Source: Sabulitectum sp036743055 (GTDB lineage: Bacteria; Fermentibacterota; Fermentibacteria; Fermentibacterales; JCC-6). Taken from it: 50,778 nt of DNA. Position numbers and translations under genes: made by a program. Shown one piece after another: positions 15,378 through 23,516 of the stretch; the stretch's first letter is position 1; each line of letters begins with the position of its first letter. The DNA is taken from positions 1-50,778 of the forward strand of contig DAINQE010000014.1 of the NCBI GenBank assembly GCA_036743055.1. The letters are read 5' to 3'. The notes beneath the pieces are model-generated. The model had not been told where the DNA came from and made no database searches. It was given only the letters and a program-made list of their open reading frames with translations.

Positions 15378-16121
15378 ATGGGATTTTTATGCGTACCTGC
15401 GGTAATACTGGGAATACTCATTCTGAGCTCCCTCAGGGTGCTGAAGGAGTATCAGAGGGGCGTGGTATTCAGGCTGGGAAAGGTCATAGGTCTCAAGGGG
15501 CCGGGCCTTATCTTCGTTTTCCCGGTGATCGATTCCCTCAAAAAGGTGGATCTCCGCGTGATAACCATGGACGTTCCTCCGCAGGACGTCATAACCAGGG
15601 ACAATGTCAGCGTAAAGGTGAACGCGGTTACCTACTACAGGGTCGTGGACCCCAAGAAGGCGGTCCTGGAGGTCACCAACTACATGTACGCCACCAACCA
15701 GCTGGCCCAGACCACCCTCAGGAGCGTTCTCGGCGAGGCTTCCCTGGACGAGCTCCTCTCCAACCGCGACGAGATCAACGCCAAGCTCCAGGATATCCTC
15801 GACAGGATGACCGATCCATGGGGCATCAAGGTCTCCACCGTTGAAGTGAAGCACGTGGACCTTCCCGACAGCATGCAGAGAATGATGGCAAGGGAAGCCG
15901 AGGCGGAGAGGGACAGAAGGGCGAAGATAATCCACGCCGACGCGGAGCTTCAGGCATCCAAGAAGCTCTCGGAGGCTGCGGCGATAATTGACGAACACCC
16001 CTCGGCCCTTCAGCTGAGATATCTCCAGACACTGGGGGAGATAGCCACCGAGAACAACTCCACCATCGCCTTCCCGATCCCCATCGAGATGATGAAGACA
16101 TTCATCGGTCATAAGGACTGA
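15378..16121 (+). CDS. Stomatin/SPFH-family slipin
   Basis: 247 residues. N-terminal membrane segment (residues ~3-18), then a canonical SPFH/band-7 domain (EYQRGVVFRLGK, GPGLIFVFPVID, DVPPQDVITRDNVSV), and a helical AEAERDRRAKIIHADAE region. Slipins oligomerise on the inner membrane and scaffold proteases or lipid domains. ATG with GGAAGGGG at proper distance. It forms the classic NfeD-stomatin pair with the gene before it. Confidence 0.88.
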   Translation: MGFLCVPAVILGILILSSLRVLKEYQRGVVFRLGKVIGLKGPGLIFVFPVIDSLKKVDLRVITMDVPPQDVITRDNVSVKVNAVTYYRVVDPKKAVLEVTNYMYATNQLAQTTLRSVLGEASLDELLSNRDEINAKLQDILDRMTDPWGIKVSTVEVKHVDLPDSMQRMMAREAEAERDRRAKIIHADAELQASKKLSEAAAIIDEHPSALQLRYLQTLGEIATENNSTIAFPIPIEMMKTFIGHKD

Positions 16122-16128
16122 GGCTGCA

Positions 16129-16998
16129 ATGGAACTGAGGGGAACGGTAACCGCATTAGTTACACCCTTCAGGAACGGTGAAGTTGATACCGACTCCCTG
16201 GGAAGGCTGGTTGAATACCAGCTTTCCTCGGGGGTCTCCGGTCTTCTTGCATGCGGATGCACAGGGGAACCGGCAACCATGACCGAAGACGAGAAGAAGA
16301 GGGTCATAGACACCGTTCTGGAGGCCGCCGGCGGAAGGGTTCCGGTCATGGCCGGAACCGGCACCAACTGCACCGCTTCCACCGTGGAGTACACCAGGAA
16401 GGTGAGCAGAACCCCGGTGGACGGAGTTCTGGTGATAACTCCCTACTACAACAAACCCACGCCTGAGGGGCAGATAGCCCACTACACGGCGGTGGCAGAC
16501 GCCAGCGAGAAGCCTGTTACGGTCTACAACGTCCCCGGGAGGACCGGAACGTCCATGACCATCGAAACACTTGCCAGGCTCGGGGAACACCCGAACATCA
16601 TCGGTGTCAAGGACGCCGCCGGAAGCGTGGAGAGGGTAACCGCCCTGCGCGGGATGTCTTCGATGGCCTACATGAGCGGCGACGATCACCTTGCCCTGCC
16701 ACAGATACTCATGGGGGCTTCCGGGGTAATTTCCGTTACCTCCAACGCAGCGCCGGGGATGATGTCCCGTATGGTGGAACTTGGTCTCAACGGCAATGTG
16801 AGCCAGGCCAGGGAGATTCACGAGAAGTTGTATCCGCTGTTCGGGGCCCTTTTCCTGGAAACGAATCCGTCTCCCGTGAAGAAGGCCCTGGAGATGATGG
16901 GAATAATTGCCGATGGTTCTCCCAGGCTTCCCCTGGTCCCACCGGGTGAGAAGACCGTAACTGTCCTCGAGAGGGTCATTCGGAAAGCAGGCCTGTGA
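16129..16998 (+). CDS. dapA: 4-hydroxy-tetrahydrodipicolinate synthase
   Basis: 289 residues. Condenses pyruvate with aspartate semialdehyde in the lysine/diaminopimelate pathway. It aligns without gaps to E. coli DapA through residue 161: Schiff-base Lys161 (GVKDA), Tyr133 (VYNVPGRTG), Arg138 and Tyr107 (TPYYNKP). The GTTGE motif is GCTGE, so catalytic-triad Thr44 is Cys44, an unusual substitution in a proton-relay position. The C-terminal PSPVKKAL and RLPLVP are typical. It is coupled to dapB by a GTGA overlap, which supports the DapA assignment over other aldolases of the family. Confidence 0.88.
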   Translation: MELRGTVTALVTPFRNGEVDTDSLGRLVEYQLSSGVSGLLACGCTGEPATMTEDEKKRVIDTVLEAAGGRVPVMAGTGTNCTASTVEYTRKVSRTPVDGVLVITPYYNKPTPEGQIAHYTAVADASEKPVTVYNVPGRTGTSMTIETLARLGEHPNIIGVKDAAGSVERVTALRGMSSMAYMSGDDHLALPQILMGASGVISVTSNAAPGMMSRMVELGLNGNVSQAREIHEKLYPLFGALFLETNPSPVKKALEMMGIIADGSPRLPLVPPGEKTVTVLERVIRKAGL

Positions 16999-17645
16999 TA
17001 AGGGCGGCTGTCTTCGGTTCCCGTGGAAGGATGGGCCGTCTGCTGGCCGAAGGGTCCTTCGATGGGGTGGAGTTCATACAGGGAATCGACAGCGGGGACG
17101 ATCTGACCCTGGATCCCCGTGTTCAGGTCGTGGTGGATTTTTCACTCCCCTGCGCATGGAACGATCTGAACAGTCTCCTCCGGGGAAACACCGTGCCCCT
17201 TGTATCCGGTACCACCGGCCTGGGACAGGGGGAAATGGATCTCCTCCACCGCTGGGCGGAGGAGAGACCTGTCTTCTACTCCTCGAACATGAGTGTGGGG
17301 GTTTTCGTGCTTAACAGGATCGTTGAGAGGGCCGAGGAGCTCCTCGACGGATCCTGGGACAGGGAACTCATAGAGTTCCATCACCGGGGAAAGATCGACA
17401 AACCCAGCGGCACGGCGAAAAAGCTCATGGAGAACTGGCCCGGGAACTCGCCCAGTCACTCGATCCGCGGCGGAGACCTCGCCGGGGAGCACCAGCTTCA
17501 CTACATGGGAACAGGTGAGAGGCTCGTACTGACACATTCCGCATCCAGCAGGGGTGTTTTTGCCGCGGGAGCCGCAAGGGCCGTGGTCTTCATAGCTGGA
17601 ATGGGAAGCCCGGGGCTCTACGGTATGGAGGATATGCTTGGCTGA
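16995..17645 (+). CDS. dapB: 4-hydroxy-tetrahydrodipicolinate reductase
   Basis: 216 residues, a short form (E. coli 273). Reduces the DapA product with NAD(P)H. Nucleotide loop GSRGRMGR, VSGTTG, SSNMSVGV, the catalytic FHHRGKIDKPSGTA, and THSASSRGVFAAGA are all present. The missing length is in the linker after the nucleotide-binding motif. GTG start within the dapA stop; the final eight bases overlap the Memo-family gene. Confidence 0.9.
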   Translation: MIRAAVFGSRGRMGRLLAEGSFDGVEFIQGIDSGDDLTLDPRVQVVVDFSLPCAWNDLNSLLRGNTVPLVSGTTGLGQGEMDLLHRWAEERPVFYSSNMSVGVFVLNRIVERAEELLDGSWDRELIEFHHRGKIDKPSGTAKKLMENWPGNSPSHSIRGGDLAGEHQLHYMGTGERLVLTHSASSRGVFAAGAARAVVFIAGMGSPGLYGMEDMLG

Positions 17646-18417
17646 CATACTGAGAACAGCCTTCGCCGGGTCTTTTTTTCCCGGGGACCCCGGGGAACTG
17701 GCCGATATGGTGGACGGTTTCCTGGACTGCGGGGCGGAGCCCCACGGGAATGCCGTGGGGATGGTGGTTCCCCATGCGGGGTATGTCTACAGCGGACTGA
17801 CTGCGGGATTCGGCTTTTCCTCCGCCCCGGACGATGTCTCCACGGTTGTGGTATGCGCCCCCAGCCACAGGTATCCGCTCATGGAAGCTTCCGTTTTCGA
17901 TATCCACGGCGTACGGACACCGCTGGGGGTCTGCCCGGTGAACCGGGAGGTGGCGGGAAAACTTGCAGGGAGCCTCGAAACGGTCGTTTTCAACGAGCAC
18001 AGTTTCGAAGTGATGGTGCCCTTCATTCAGAGAAGATGGCCGGAGGCGGAGATAGTCCCGGTCATCCTGGGCATGTCGCCGGACTGTGCGGTCATCGCCC
18101 GGCTGGTTGAAAATGCGGCGCCGGGATCCTTCTTCGTGGCCTCCAGCGACCTCTCGCACTTCCACCCCCTCAGTACCGCCAGGGAACTCGACCGGAGGTG
18201 CATCCACGGCTTCCTGTCGCTCTCCCCGGATGCCTTCAGCGAAGCCCTGCATTCTGGTGGCGAGGCATGCGGAAGGCATCCCATCCTGACCCTTCTCCAT
18301 CTGGCCGCTCTCAGGAAGGCAACCCGGGCGCTTGAGCTCCGCTATTCAACCTCGGCGGATGCCGGAGCGGGGACGGATGAGGTAGTGGGCTACTTCTCCG
18401 GACTGGTAACCACATGA
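17638..18417 (+). CDS. Memo-family protein (AmmeMemoRadiSam system protein B)
   Basis: 259 residues. Shows the Memo motifs VVPHAGYVYSG, CAPSHRYPL, NEHSFEVMVPFIQ, ASSDLSHF and CGRHPI; the conserved His, Asp and Cys form a metal-binding pocket in homologues of dioxygenase-like fold. Function unknown. In prokaryotes it usually occurs with an AMMECR1 protein and a radical SAM enzyme; the AMMECR1 partner follows directly, the radical SAM partner does not. TTG start with GGAGG upstream, overlapping the end of dapB. Confidence 0.88.
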   Translation: MADILRTAFAGSFFPGDPGELADMVDGFLDCGAEPHGNAVGMVVPHAGYVYSGLTAGFGFSSAPDDVSTVVVCAPSHRYPLMEASVFDIHGVRTPLGVCPVNREVAGKLAGSLETVVFNEHSFEVMVPFIQRRWPEAEIVPVILGMSPDCAVIARLVENAAPGSFFVASSDLSHFHPLSTARELDRRCIHGFLSLSPDAFSEALHSGGEACGRHPILTLLHLAALRKATRALELRYSTSADAGAGTDEVVGYFSGLVTT

Positions 18418-18989
18418 CCATAGCGGACAGAAAGGCGCTGCTGGCGCTGGCTAGACGCTCCATGGAACTGGCTGCAAGGCGGCTTCCTCCTCCGGAGATA
18501 CCCGATGAGGAGGTTTTCCGTCTTGAAGGAGGAGCCTTCGTTACGCTTAAGGCAGACGGAGCCCTCAGGGGATGCATAGGGCACTTCTCGGGCCTTGGCA
18601 CCCTGGGGGAAACGGTCAGGGCCATGGCAAGGGAAGCCGCGGTGGGTGATCCCAGGTTCATGCCGGTGGCACCTGAGGAAACCGGCAGTTTATCCATAGA
18701 GATATCCGTTCTCTCTCCCATGGAACCTGTGGACCCATCCGATGTGAAGCCCGGGGTCCACGGGCTCTATGTTACAATGGGCCACAGGGCGGGAACCCTG
18801 CTGCCCCAGGTGGCGTCCGAGTACGGCTGGGGCCGGGAGGAGTTCCTTTCACATACATGCATGAAGGCTGGCCTTGCCCCGGATGCCTGGCGGGACCCGG
18901 CGGCTCGAATCTTTTCGTATACTGCAGAGGTTTTCAGTGAAAACGATATCGAACATGGACTGAAAAAGATGAAAAAGGAGGAAAAATGA
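18414..18989 (+). CDS. AMMECR1 domain protein (AmmeMemoRadiSam system protein A)
   Basis: 191 residues with the diagnostic LRGCIGHF motif, MAREAAVGDPRF, and LLPQVASEYGWGREEFL near the end. The AMMECR1 family is conserved in all domains of life without an established biochemical role. Coupled to the Memo gene by an ATGA overlap and to the following lipoprotein by another. The Lys/Glu-rich tail (KKMKKEEK) is partly encoded by the Shine-Dalgarno sequence of the next gene. Confidence 0.9.
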   Translation: MTIADRKALLALARRSMELAARRLPPPEIPDEEVFRLEGGAFVTLKADGALRGCIGHFSGLGTLGETVRAMAREAAVGDPRFMPVAPEETGSLSIEISVLSPMEPVDPSDVKPGVHGLYVTMGHRAGTLLPQVASEYGWGREEFLSHTCMKAGLAPDAWRDPAARIFSYTAEVFSENDIEHGLKKMKKEEK

Positions 18990-19540
18990 GGATAGCATCC
19001 ATTCTTTTCCTGGCGGGAGCAATTCTCCTGACCGGCTGCCAGATGCCCGGCGTGGAGGAAGTCGCCGAGGAGATCGAGGGTCAGGTCGAAGAGATCTCCG
19101 GTCAGATGGAGTCGGTCACCGAAGAAACCGATGACCTGAAGGAGAGGATCGAAGCCCTTGAGGAACGGTTCACATCTGCCACGGGAGAGATAGAGATACC
19201 CGAGTTCGACTTCGATACAGAGGGTCTCCTGGAATCCATAAATCAGGAGCTGGAGGCGGTCAGCCACAGGACCGACTCCATTATCGGCGGCATCACCGCC
19301 GACAATGATTCCCTGATGGAGGAGATGACTCTCCTCGCCCAGGAACAGGCGATGGTCATCGATTCCCTGAGAACTCAGATACAGAACCTCCAGTGGCAGA
19401 TCAACAGCCTTGACAGCAGGATAGACGCACTGGGGGCCAATCCTGGAGACGCCGGCAGGACCGGCGGCACCTCCTCCACAGGCGGCAGGACCGGCAGTGG
19501 CACTTCCTCAGGCTCATCCTCCGGAGGGGGCAGGACCTGA
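18986..19540 (+). CDS. Coiled-coil lipoprotein with Gly/Ser/Thr-rich tail
   Basis: 184 residues. Lipobox LLTGC, then a long predicted coiled coil (residues ~25-150, with heptad runs such as EEIEGQVEEISGQMESV and SLRTQIQNLQWQINSLDSR) broken by an acidic patch (IEIPEFDFDTEG). The last ~35 residues are Gly/Ser/Thr-rich. AAGGAGG precedes the ATG. It resembles Lpp/YbgF-type structural lipoproteins in layout only. Confidence 0.6.
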   Translation: MRIASILFLAGAILLTGCQMPGVEEVAEEIEGQVEEISGQMESVTEETDDLKERIEALEERFTSATGEIEIPEFDFDTEGLLESINQELEAVSHRTDSIIGGITADNDSLMEEMTLLAQEQAMVIDSLRTQIQNLQWQINSLDSRIDALGANPGDAGRTGGTSSTGGRTGSGTSSGSSSGGGRT

Positions 19541-20349
19541 TGACGGTGATGTTCTTCGGTCGCGAGATCGAGAACCCGATCCTGAAGATCCTTGTTGCAG
19601 CCGGGGCCGCGGTTTTCGCCGCGGCCCTGGCCGCACTTGTCCTTCTCCTGGTCCTTCCACTGCTTGCCGCCGTTCTCACAGGAGCCCTTCTTGTTGTGGC
19701 GGTGATCCTCGTTCTGCTGGTGGTGTTCCTGCCCTTCGTGGCGTTCCTGGGAGTGGTTTTCAGCCGCAGGGAAAAGGGAAGCGGGAACAGAAAAAGCGAG
19801 ACCAGGGTACTGGAGCCCTTCGATTCGGTGAGGATCTCCGGCGTAGCTTCGGTGGAGGTTACCTGCGGCGGGGAGCAGCAGGTCACCGTTTCCACCGACG
19901 ACAATCTCCTCGATAACCTGGAAACATCGGTAACGGGAGGCGAACTCCGCATCTCCATCTCGAAACCCGCCATCTGGAAGCAAGCTCCCGGTATAGCCAT
20001 CAGCCTGCCTCTTCTTAAATCCCTGAACGCCAGCGGCGCCTGCAGGGCCGAGATATCCGGGGTGTCTTCGGAGGAGTTGTCCCTGAGGGGAAGCGGCGCA
20101 GCGAAGATCAGCGCTTCCGGCGAAGCAAAGAGCCTTAAGCTCCGGATAAGCGGTGCGGGAAAGATCGACTGCTCCGATCTGAAGTCGGTAAGCGCGGTGG
20201 TCTCCATCGCAGGGGCGGGCAAGGTAAGGGTCCATGCCAGCGAGGAACTGCAGGCAAAGGTGAGCGGCGCAGGCAGGGTGGTCTACTTCGGCGATCCCGC
20301 CAAAGTGGAGAGAAGGGTCTCCGGAGCCGGAAGGATAGATCCGGGGTAG
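19540..20349 (+). CDS. DUF2807 (GIN domain) membrane protein
   Basis: 269 residues. The first ~75 residues are very hydrophobic (two or three membrane segments), then a parallel beta-helix-like DUF2807 domain with repeated turns ISGAGKI, IAGAGKV, VSGAGRV and VSGAGRI spaced about 20 residues apart. DUF2807 is common in Bacteroidota-type envelopes; its function is unknown. It overlaps the lipoprotein stop by one base. Convergent end with the next gene, whose stop lies two bases away. Confidence 0.75.
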   Translation: MTVMFFGREIENPILKILVAAGAAVFAAALAALVLLLVLPLLAAVLTGALLVVAVILVLLVVFLPFVAFLGVVFSRREKGSGNRKSETRVLEPFDSVRISGVASVEVTCGGEQQVTVSTDDNLLDNLETSVTGGELRISISKPAIWKQAPGIAISLPLLKSLNASGACRAEISGVSSEELSLRGSGAAKISASGEAKSLKLRISGAGKIDCSDLKSVSAVVSIAGAGKVRVHASEELQAKVSGAGRVVYFGDPAKVERRVSGAGRIDPG

Positions 20350-20350
20350 A

Positions 20351-21337
20351 TCAGAGGCTGGACAGGTGCATGCTGCCCCACTTGTTCACCACCAGGTCCT
20401 GTATCCTGTAGACCAGTTCGCCTCCTGGCACGCCGAAGGATGTCGCCAGTTCCCTGAAGGTGGCCTTTTCCAGGGCCCTCACCTGTTCGGGGGGATCATC
20501 CCCGGCCCGGAGAAGGTCCTCTATGGTGTCACCGTCGTTCCACGATCCGATCACCATGCTCTCCCTGAAAGCGGTAAAGGGCTCCCCATGGCAGCCACCG
20601 GCGTAGCATACCCTTCCGTCTGGAAGACATCCCAGATACCTTATTCCCGTGTTCGAGTCGAAAACAGGGGATGAAGCCAGCACCCCGTCATCATCTATCA
20701 TCTGGATTATGGCTCCCTCGCTGCGCCAGAGGGATCTCTCTTCGGTAAGGTGGCTTATCTGGGAGATGCTCACCCTGTTGGCATCGTACTCAGGGTTGTT
20801 CTGCCAGTTGGGAACCATCCATCCCGCGGCCAGGGAAGGTGATCCCATCCTCTCTACCGCTGACCTTATCTCGCTGTACCTGTGGGCGTTGCCGCGGTTG
20901 ATGAATATCACCGGGAACCAGTCGATACCGTGTTTCTCGGCCTTTTCGGCGGTCTTCACCAGGATGTCCCATGCTCCCGGCTTCTCCAGGAAGTCATCGT
21001 GTTCGGTTCCGGCGCCGTGGAAAGCAAGGCGAAGCCAGGAGAAACCCGTGTCAGCCAGCCTTCTCCACTCTACGTCAGGCAGATTTGCCAGACCTTGCCC
21101 GTTCGTGGGGAACCAGAAACTGTCGAAGGTAAGCCCCAGTGAGAACTGCTTCTCGATTATGTCCACGAAGTCAGCCCTACCCGTGGCCTCGCTGAAGTAG
21201 CGCGGGAATACCGTGCAGCCGGTTTTTCTGCTGAAATCGCCTGCTTCGTTCAGAATGCGGTTCAGGAGTGAGCCGCTCATCTCCTCGACTCCAATTATCT
21301 TCAGACATACGGATCTCACGGGCATTCTCGTTTCCAT
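20351..21337 (-). CDS. Radical-SAM/SPASM-like protein lacking the cysteine cluster
   Basis: 328 residues. The order of segments resembles a radical SAM barrel: a strand at RSVCLKIIGV, a helix, then SEATGRADFVDIIEKQ in the place of the GGEP motif, FWFPTNGQGL (the usual TNG strand), WLRLAFHGAG, and later HGIDWFPVIFINRG. The C-terminal stretch RYLGCLPDGRVCYAGGCHGE followed by SMVIGSWNDGDTIEDLL looks like a SPASM-type extension. No CxxxCxxC is present near the first strand, so it should not cleave SAM in the normal way. It could be a pseudoenzyme, a truncated gene, or another TIM-barrel family. One-base overlap with the HAD gene upstream, so they are co-transcribed. Confidence 0.4.
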   Translation of the reverse strand: METRMPVRSVCLKIIGVEEMSGSLLNRILNEAGDFSRKTGCTVFPRYFSEATGRADFVDIIEKQFSLGLTFDSFWFPTNGQGLANLPDVEWRRLADTGFSWLRLAFHGAGTEHDDFLEKPGAWDILVKTAEKAEKHGIDWFPVIFINRGNAHRYSEIRSAVERMGSPSLAAGWMVPNWQNNPEYDANRVSISQISHLTEERSLWRSEGAIIQMIDDDGVLASSPVFDSNTGIRYLGCLPDGRVCYAGGCHGEPFTAFRESMVIGSWNDGDTIEDLLRAGDDPPEQVRALEKATFRELATSFGVPGGELVYRIQDLVVNKWGSMHLSSL

Positions 21338-21960
21338 CAGATACCCTCCAGGAGAAGGTCCACCGCCCCGGGAACATCCCCGGGGCTGTCAACTGTCATC
21401 GTGGCCAGCTCCAGTTCCCTGGGGGTTCCGAAGCCCCAGGCCGCCCCGGCGGATGGGATACCGCAGCAGGTGGCTGCTTCGAAGTCGAACTTCCTGTCCC
21501 CAATCATAACAGTATTGTCGCCGTACCGAGCAAGGAGTCCCGAGATCAGTTCCGCCTTCGTTCCTCCGTGACCGCACCCGGTTATCTCATGGAACAGCTC
21601 CCTCAAGCGGAACATCTCAAGAACATCAACGGCGGTCTCCGGTTTCTTTCCTGTGGCTATGCAGAGGATGGTCCCAGACGAGCGGAGGTTCTCAAGCGCT
21701 TCCCTGATGCCCGGATAGAGGACATTCTCCGAAAACCCTCTTTCCCTGTAGTACTCCCGGAACAGGGCGGTTCCCTCTTCCCGGCGGCCCGGCGCAAGTT
21801 CCTGGAAGATCTCAGTGAGGGGCGGGCCTATGAACATGAGGAGCTCCCGTGGATCGATCCACGGAAGCCCCATCATGCTCAGGGCGTGGTTGATGCCGGC
21901 GGTTATGCCCTCTGAAGGATCGCTTATGGTTCCGTCCAGGTCGAATATCGCAACTCTCAT
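21337..21960 (-). CDS. HAD-family phosphatase, phosphoglycolate-phosphatase-like
   Basis: 207 residues from ATG 21960. HAD motif I DLDGT, IGPPLTEIF in the cap region, motif II ATGKKP, motif III Lys in GGTKAEL, and motif IV MIGDRKFD. This is the layout of Gph/PpaX-type small-molecule phosphatases; the substrate cannot be read from sequence. No Shine-Dalgarno sequence: TATAGT lies seven bases before the ATG, so the mRNA is probably leaderless. Confidence 0.8.
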   Translation of the reverse strand: MRVAIFDLDGTISDPSEGITAGINHALSMMGLPWIDPRELLMFIGPPLTEIFQELAPGRREEGTALFREYYRERGFSENVLYPGIREALENLRSSGTILCIATGKKPETAVDVLEMFRLRELFHEITGCGHGGTKAELISGLLARYGDNTVMIGDRKFDFEAATCCGIPSAGAAWGFGTPRELELATMTVDSPGDVPGAVDLLLEGI

Positions 21961-21967
21961 GAGGGGT

Positions 21968-21973
21968 ACTATA
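21968..21973 (-). promoter_or_regulatory. -10 element for leaderless HAD-phosphatase mRNA
   Basis: TATAGT on the minus strand, then ACCCCTC and the ATG. The best -35 at 17 bases is a poor TCAGCA (21991-21996), which lies inside the 3' end of the upstream lipoprotein gene. Confidence 0.4.
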
Positions 21974-21985
21974 TGAAAAGTGAGC

Positions 21986-22852
21986 CTATCTGCTGAAGGC
22001 TGTTCCCCAGGCTCCGGCATCGTAGTCATCTTCCACCTGGTCGGCAAATGTGTCGGCGTCGATAACGTCCGCGGCAATCCTCCGGTGCTCGGAGGTGTAC
22101 TCGACGTACCATTCATAAGTGTACACACCGTCATCGGCTGCCTGATCCCCGTACAGACCGTTGTCGTACATGATGTGCCTGGGATGCCCGGAAAGCGGTC
22201 CGTGGGCGATCACGAAGAACGGAGGGTCGTATGCAGGGTTCATGTGGTTTACAGTGACTTCCATCCTGGCAAGGTCACCCTCCCGGAGGCAGGGGAGTTC
22301 GGACCGAACATCGTAGAACTGTCCAGGATCGGCGCATTCCCAGATGAGTTCATCGCCTACCCATATCTTCATGGAAGCAATGAACACTTCCTGTTCCCCG
22401 GAGGCGAGCATGTGCCGGGCGGGCGTAACTGAGACCACATCCCAGCCTCCGTATCCTTCGGCGGTTTCGTCCCGCTCCAGTGCCGCCCTGACGAACCTGA
22501 TGTCGGATATCGGCTTGTATCCCGGTTCGAATACGCCGTCTTGAACCGTGTCGATAACAAGCTGAGCATCGATGTTGTGGATCACCGTTACCGTGCATAC
22601 CCCCGCCGCAGGGTCGTTCTCCAGGATGATCTGTCTGCCAGGCTCCGAAAGAAGCTCCCTGTACCAGACCTCCGGCAAACCGACGGATCCCTTTCCCGGG
22701 TCCCCGGTGCCGTTCAGCCCGTAACCCCTCACAAGGTCCGAGGATGACAGCAGCGAGGAGATCCATTCCTCGTCGGTTACCTCCGGGGACTGTGCGCATC
22801 CCCACACGAATGCAGTCATGCAGGCCGTTACGAGCAGTGTTGTTCTCTTCAT
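21986..22852 (-). CDS. Unrecognised lipoprotein with Ig-like C-terminal portion
   Basis: About 288 residues. Lipobox WGC with Cys19. The mature protein is rich in beta strands; the C-terminal part (MEVTVNHMNPAYDPPFFVIA, then DNGLYGDQAADDGVYTYEWY) resembles the repeats in which an Asp-Gly-D-x-x-A-x-D-G-x-Y turn precedes a strand, as seen in many secreted FCB-group proteins. A strong GGAAGGAGG precedes the ATG, immediately after a perfect hairpin. Function unknown. Confidence 0.6.
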   Translation of the reverse strand: MKRTTLLVTACMTAFVWGCAQSPEVTDEEWISSLLSSSDLVRGYGLNGTGDPGKGSVGLPEVWYRELLSEPGRQIILENDPAAGVCTVTVIHNIDAQLVIDTVQDGVFEPGYKPISDIRFVRAALERDETAEGYGGWDVVSVTPARHMLASGEQEVFIASMKIWVGDELIWECADPGQFYDVRSELPCLREGDLARMEVTVNHMNPAYDPPFFVIAHGPLSGHPRHIMYDNGLYGDQAADDGVYTYEWYVEYTSEHRRIAADVIDADTFADQVEDDYDAGAWGTAFSR

Positions 22853-22864
22853 CTCTTTTCCTCC

Positions 22865-22888
22865 TTCCGCCGGGACACCCCGGCGGAA
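22865..22888 (-). promoter_or_regulatory. Perfect 10-bp hairpin adjoining a Shine-Dalgarno sequence
   Basis: Arms TTCCGCCGGG (22865-22874) and CCCGGCGGAA (22879-22888) with a four-base loop. In the minus-strand mRNA of the lipoprotein gene the 3' arm ends in GGAA and runs straight into the Shine-Dalgarno GGAGG, so folding could alter ribosome access. There is no U-tract, so it does not look like a terminator. Confidence 0.5.
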
Positions 22889-22964
22889 ATACAATGAGAC
22901 TTGCGTTTCCAGGAGGTTTTACCATACTGTAACAGAATGTTAAAGGAAGCAGGAAGGAGCGAAA

Positions 22965-23516
22965 ATGATAAGAGGCAGGCTTGTACAGCTGAGGACCTTC
23001 AGGGAGAGCGACATCAGGACGGTGCATGAACTGGCGGAGGATTTCGATGACATGGGAGACTTCTGGCCATGCGACTTCATGTCCCTTAGGAAGCTCGAGA
23101 AGCACTATCAGGAATCAGGATGCTTCGACGAACACTCGGGCAATCTGCTGGTGACCAGTCTGGATGACTCGAGAATACTGGGACAGATCTTCTTTTTCAA
23201 AGGAATTCCCTATGGGACCGGCTATGAGATCGGGTACAGGATATACAAGCCCCGGGATATGGGGAAGGGCTACGCGTCGGAAGCCCTGAGGCTCCTGGTC
23301 GGGTACCTGTTCTCCAGGAAACCCTGCGAAAGGATTCAGGCCACCGCCATCAAGGGGAACCAGGCCTCTCTGAAGGTAATGGAGAAATGCGGATTCCAGC
23401 GGGAGGGAATACTCAGGAAGGCGCTCTTCCATCACGGCCGTAACGTTGACCTCGTGATGAACTCCATCACCAGAGAGGAATGGGAAGGATCAGGCCCTGA
23501 GGTTGATCAGCAGTAG
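22965..23516 (+). CDS. GNAT-family N-acetyltransferase, RimJ/RimL-like
   Basis: 183 residues. Pattern of the RimJ/RimL group: LVQLRTFRESDI at the start, GYEIGYRIYKPRDMGKGYAS (acetyl-CoA loop), ATAIKGNQASLKVMEKCGF, and REGILRKALFHHGR. Probably acetylates a small molecule or a protein N terminus. AAGGAG is well placed. A weak promoter-like TTGCGT (22901-22906) and CATACT (22923-22928) lies upstream. The 3' end overlaps the convergent transporter gene by 27 bases. Confidence 0.85.
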   Translation: MIRGRLVQLRTFRESDIRTVHELAEDFDDMGDFWPCDFMSLRKLEKHYQESGCFDEHSGNLLVTSLDDSRILGQIFFFKGIPYGTGYEIGYRIYKPRDMGKGYASEALRLLVGYLFSRKPCERIQATAIKGNQASLKVMEKCGFQREGILRKALFHHGRNVDLVMNSITREEWEGSGPEVDQQ

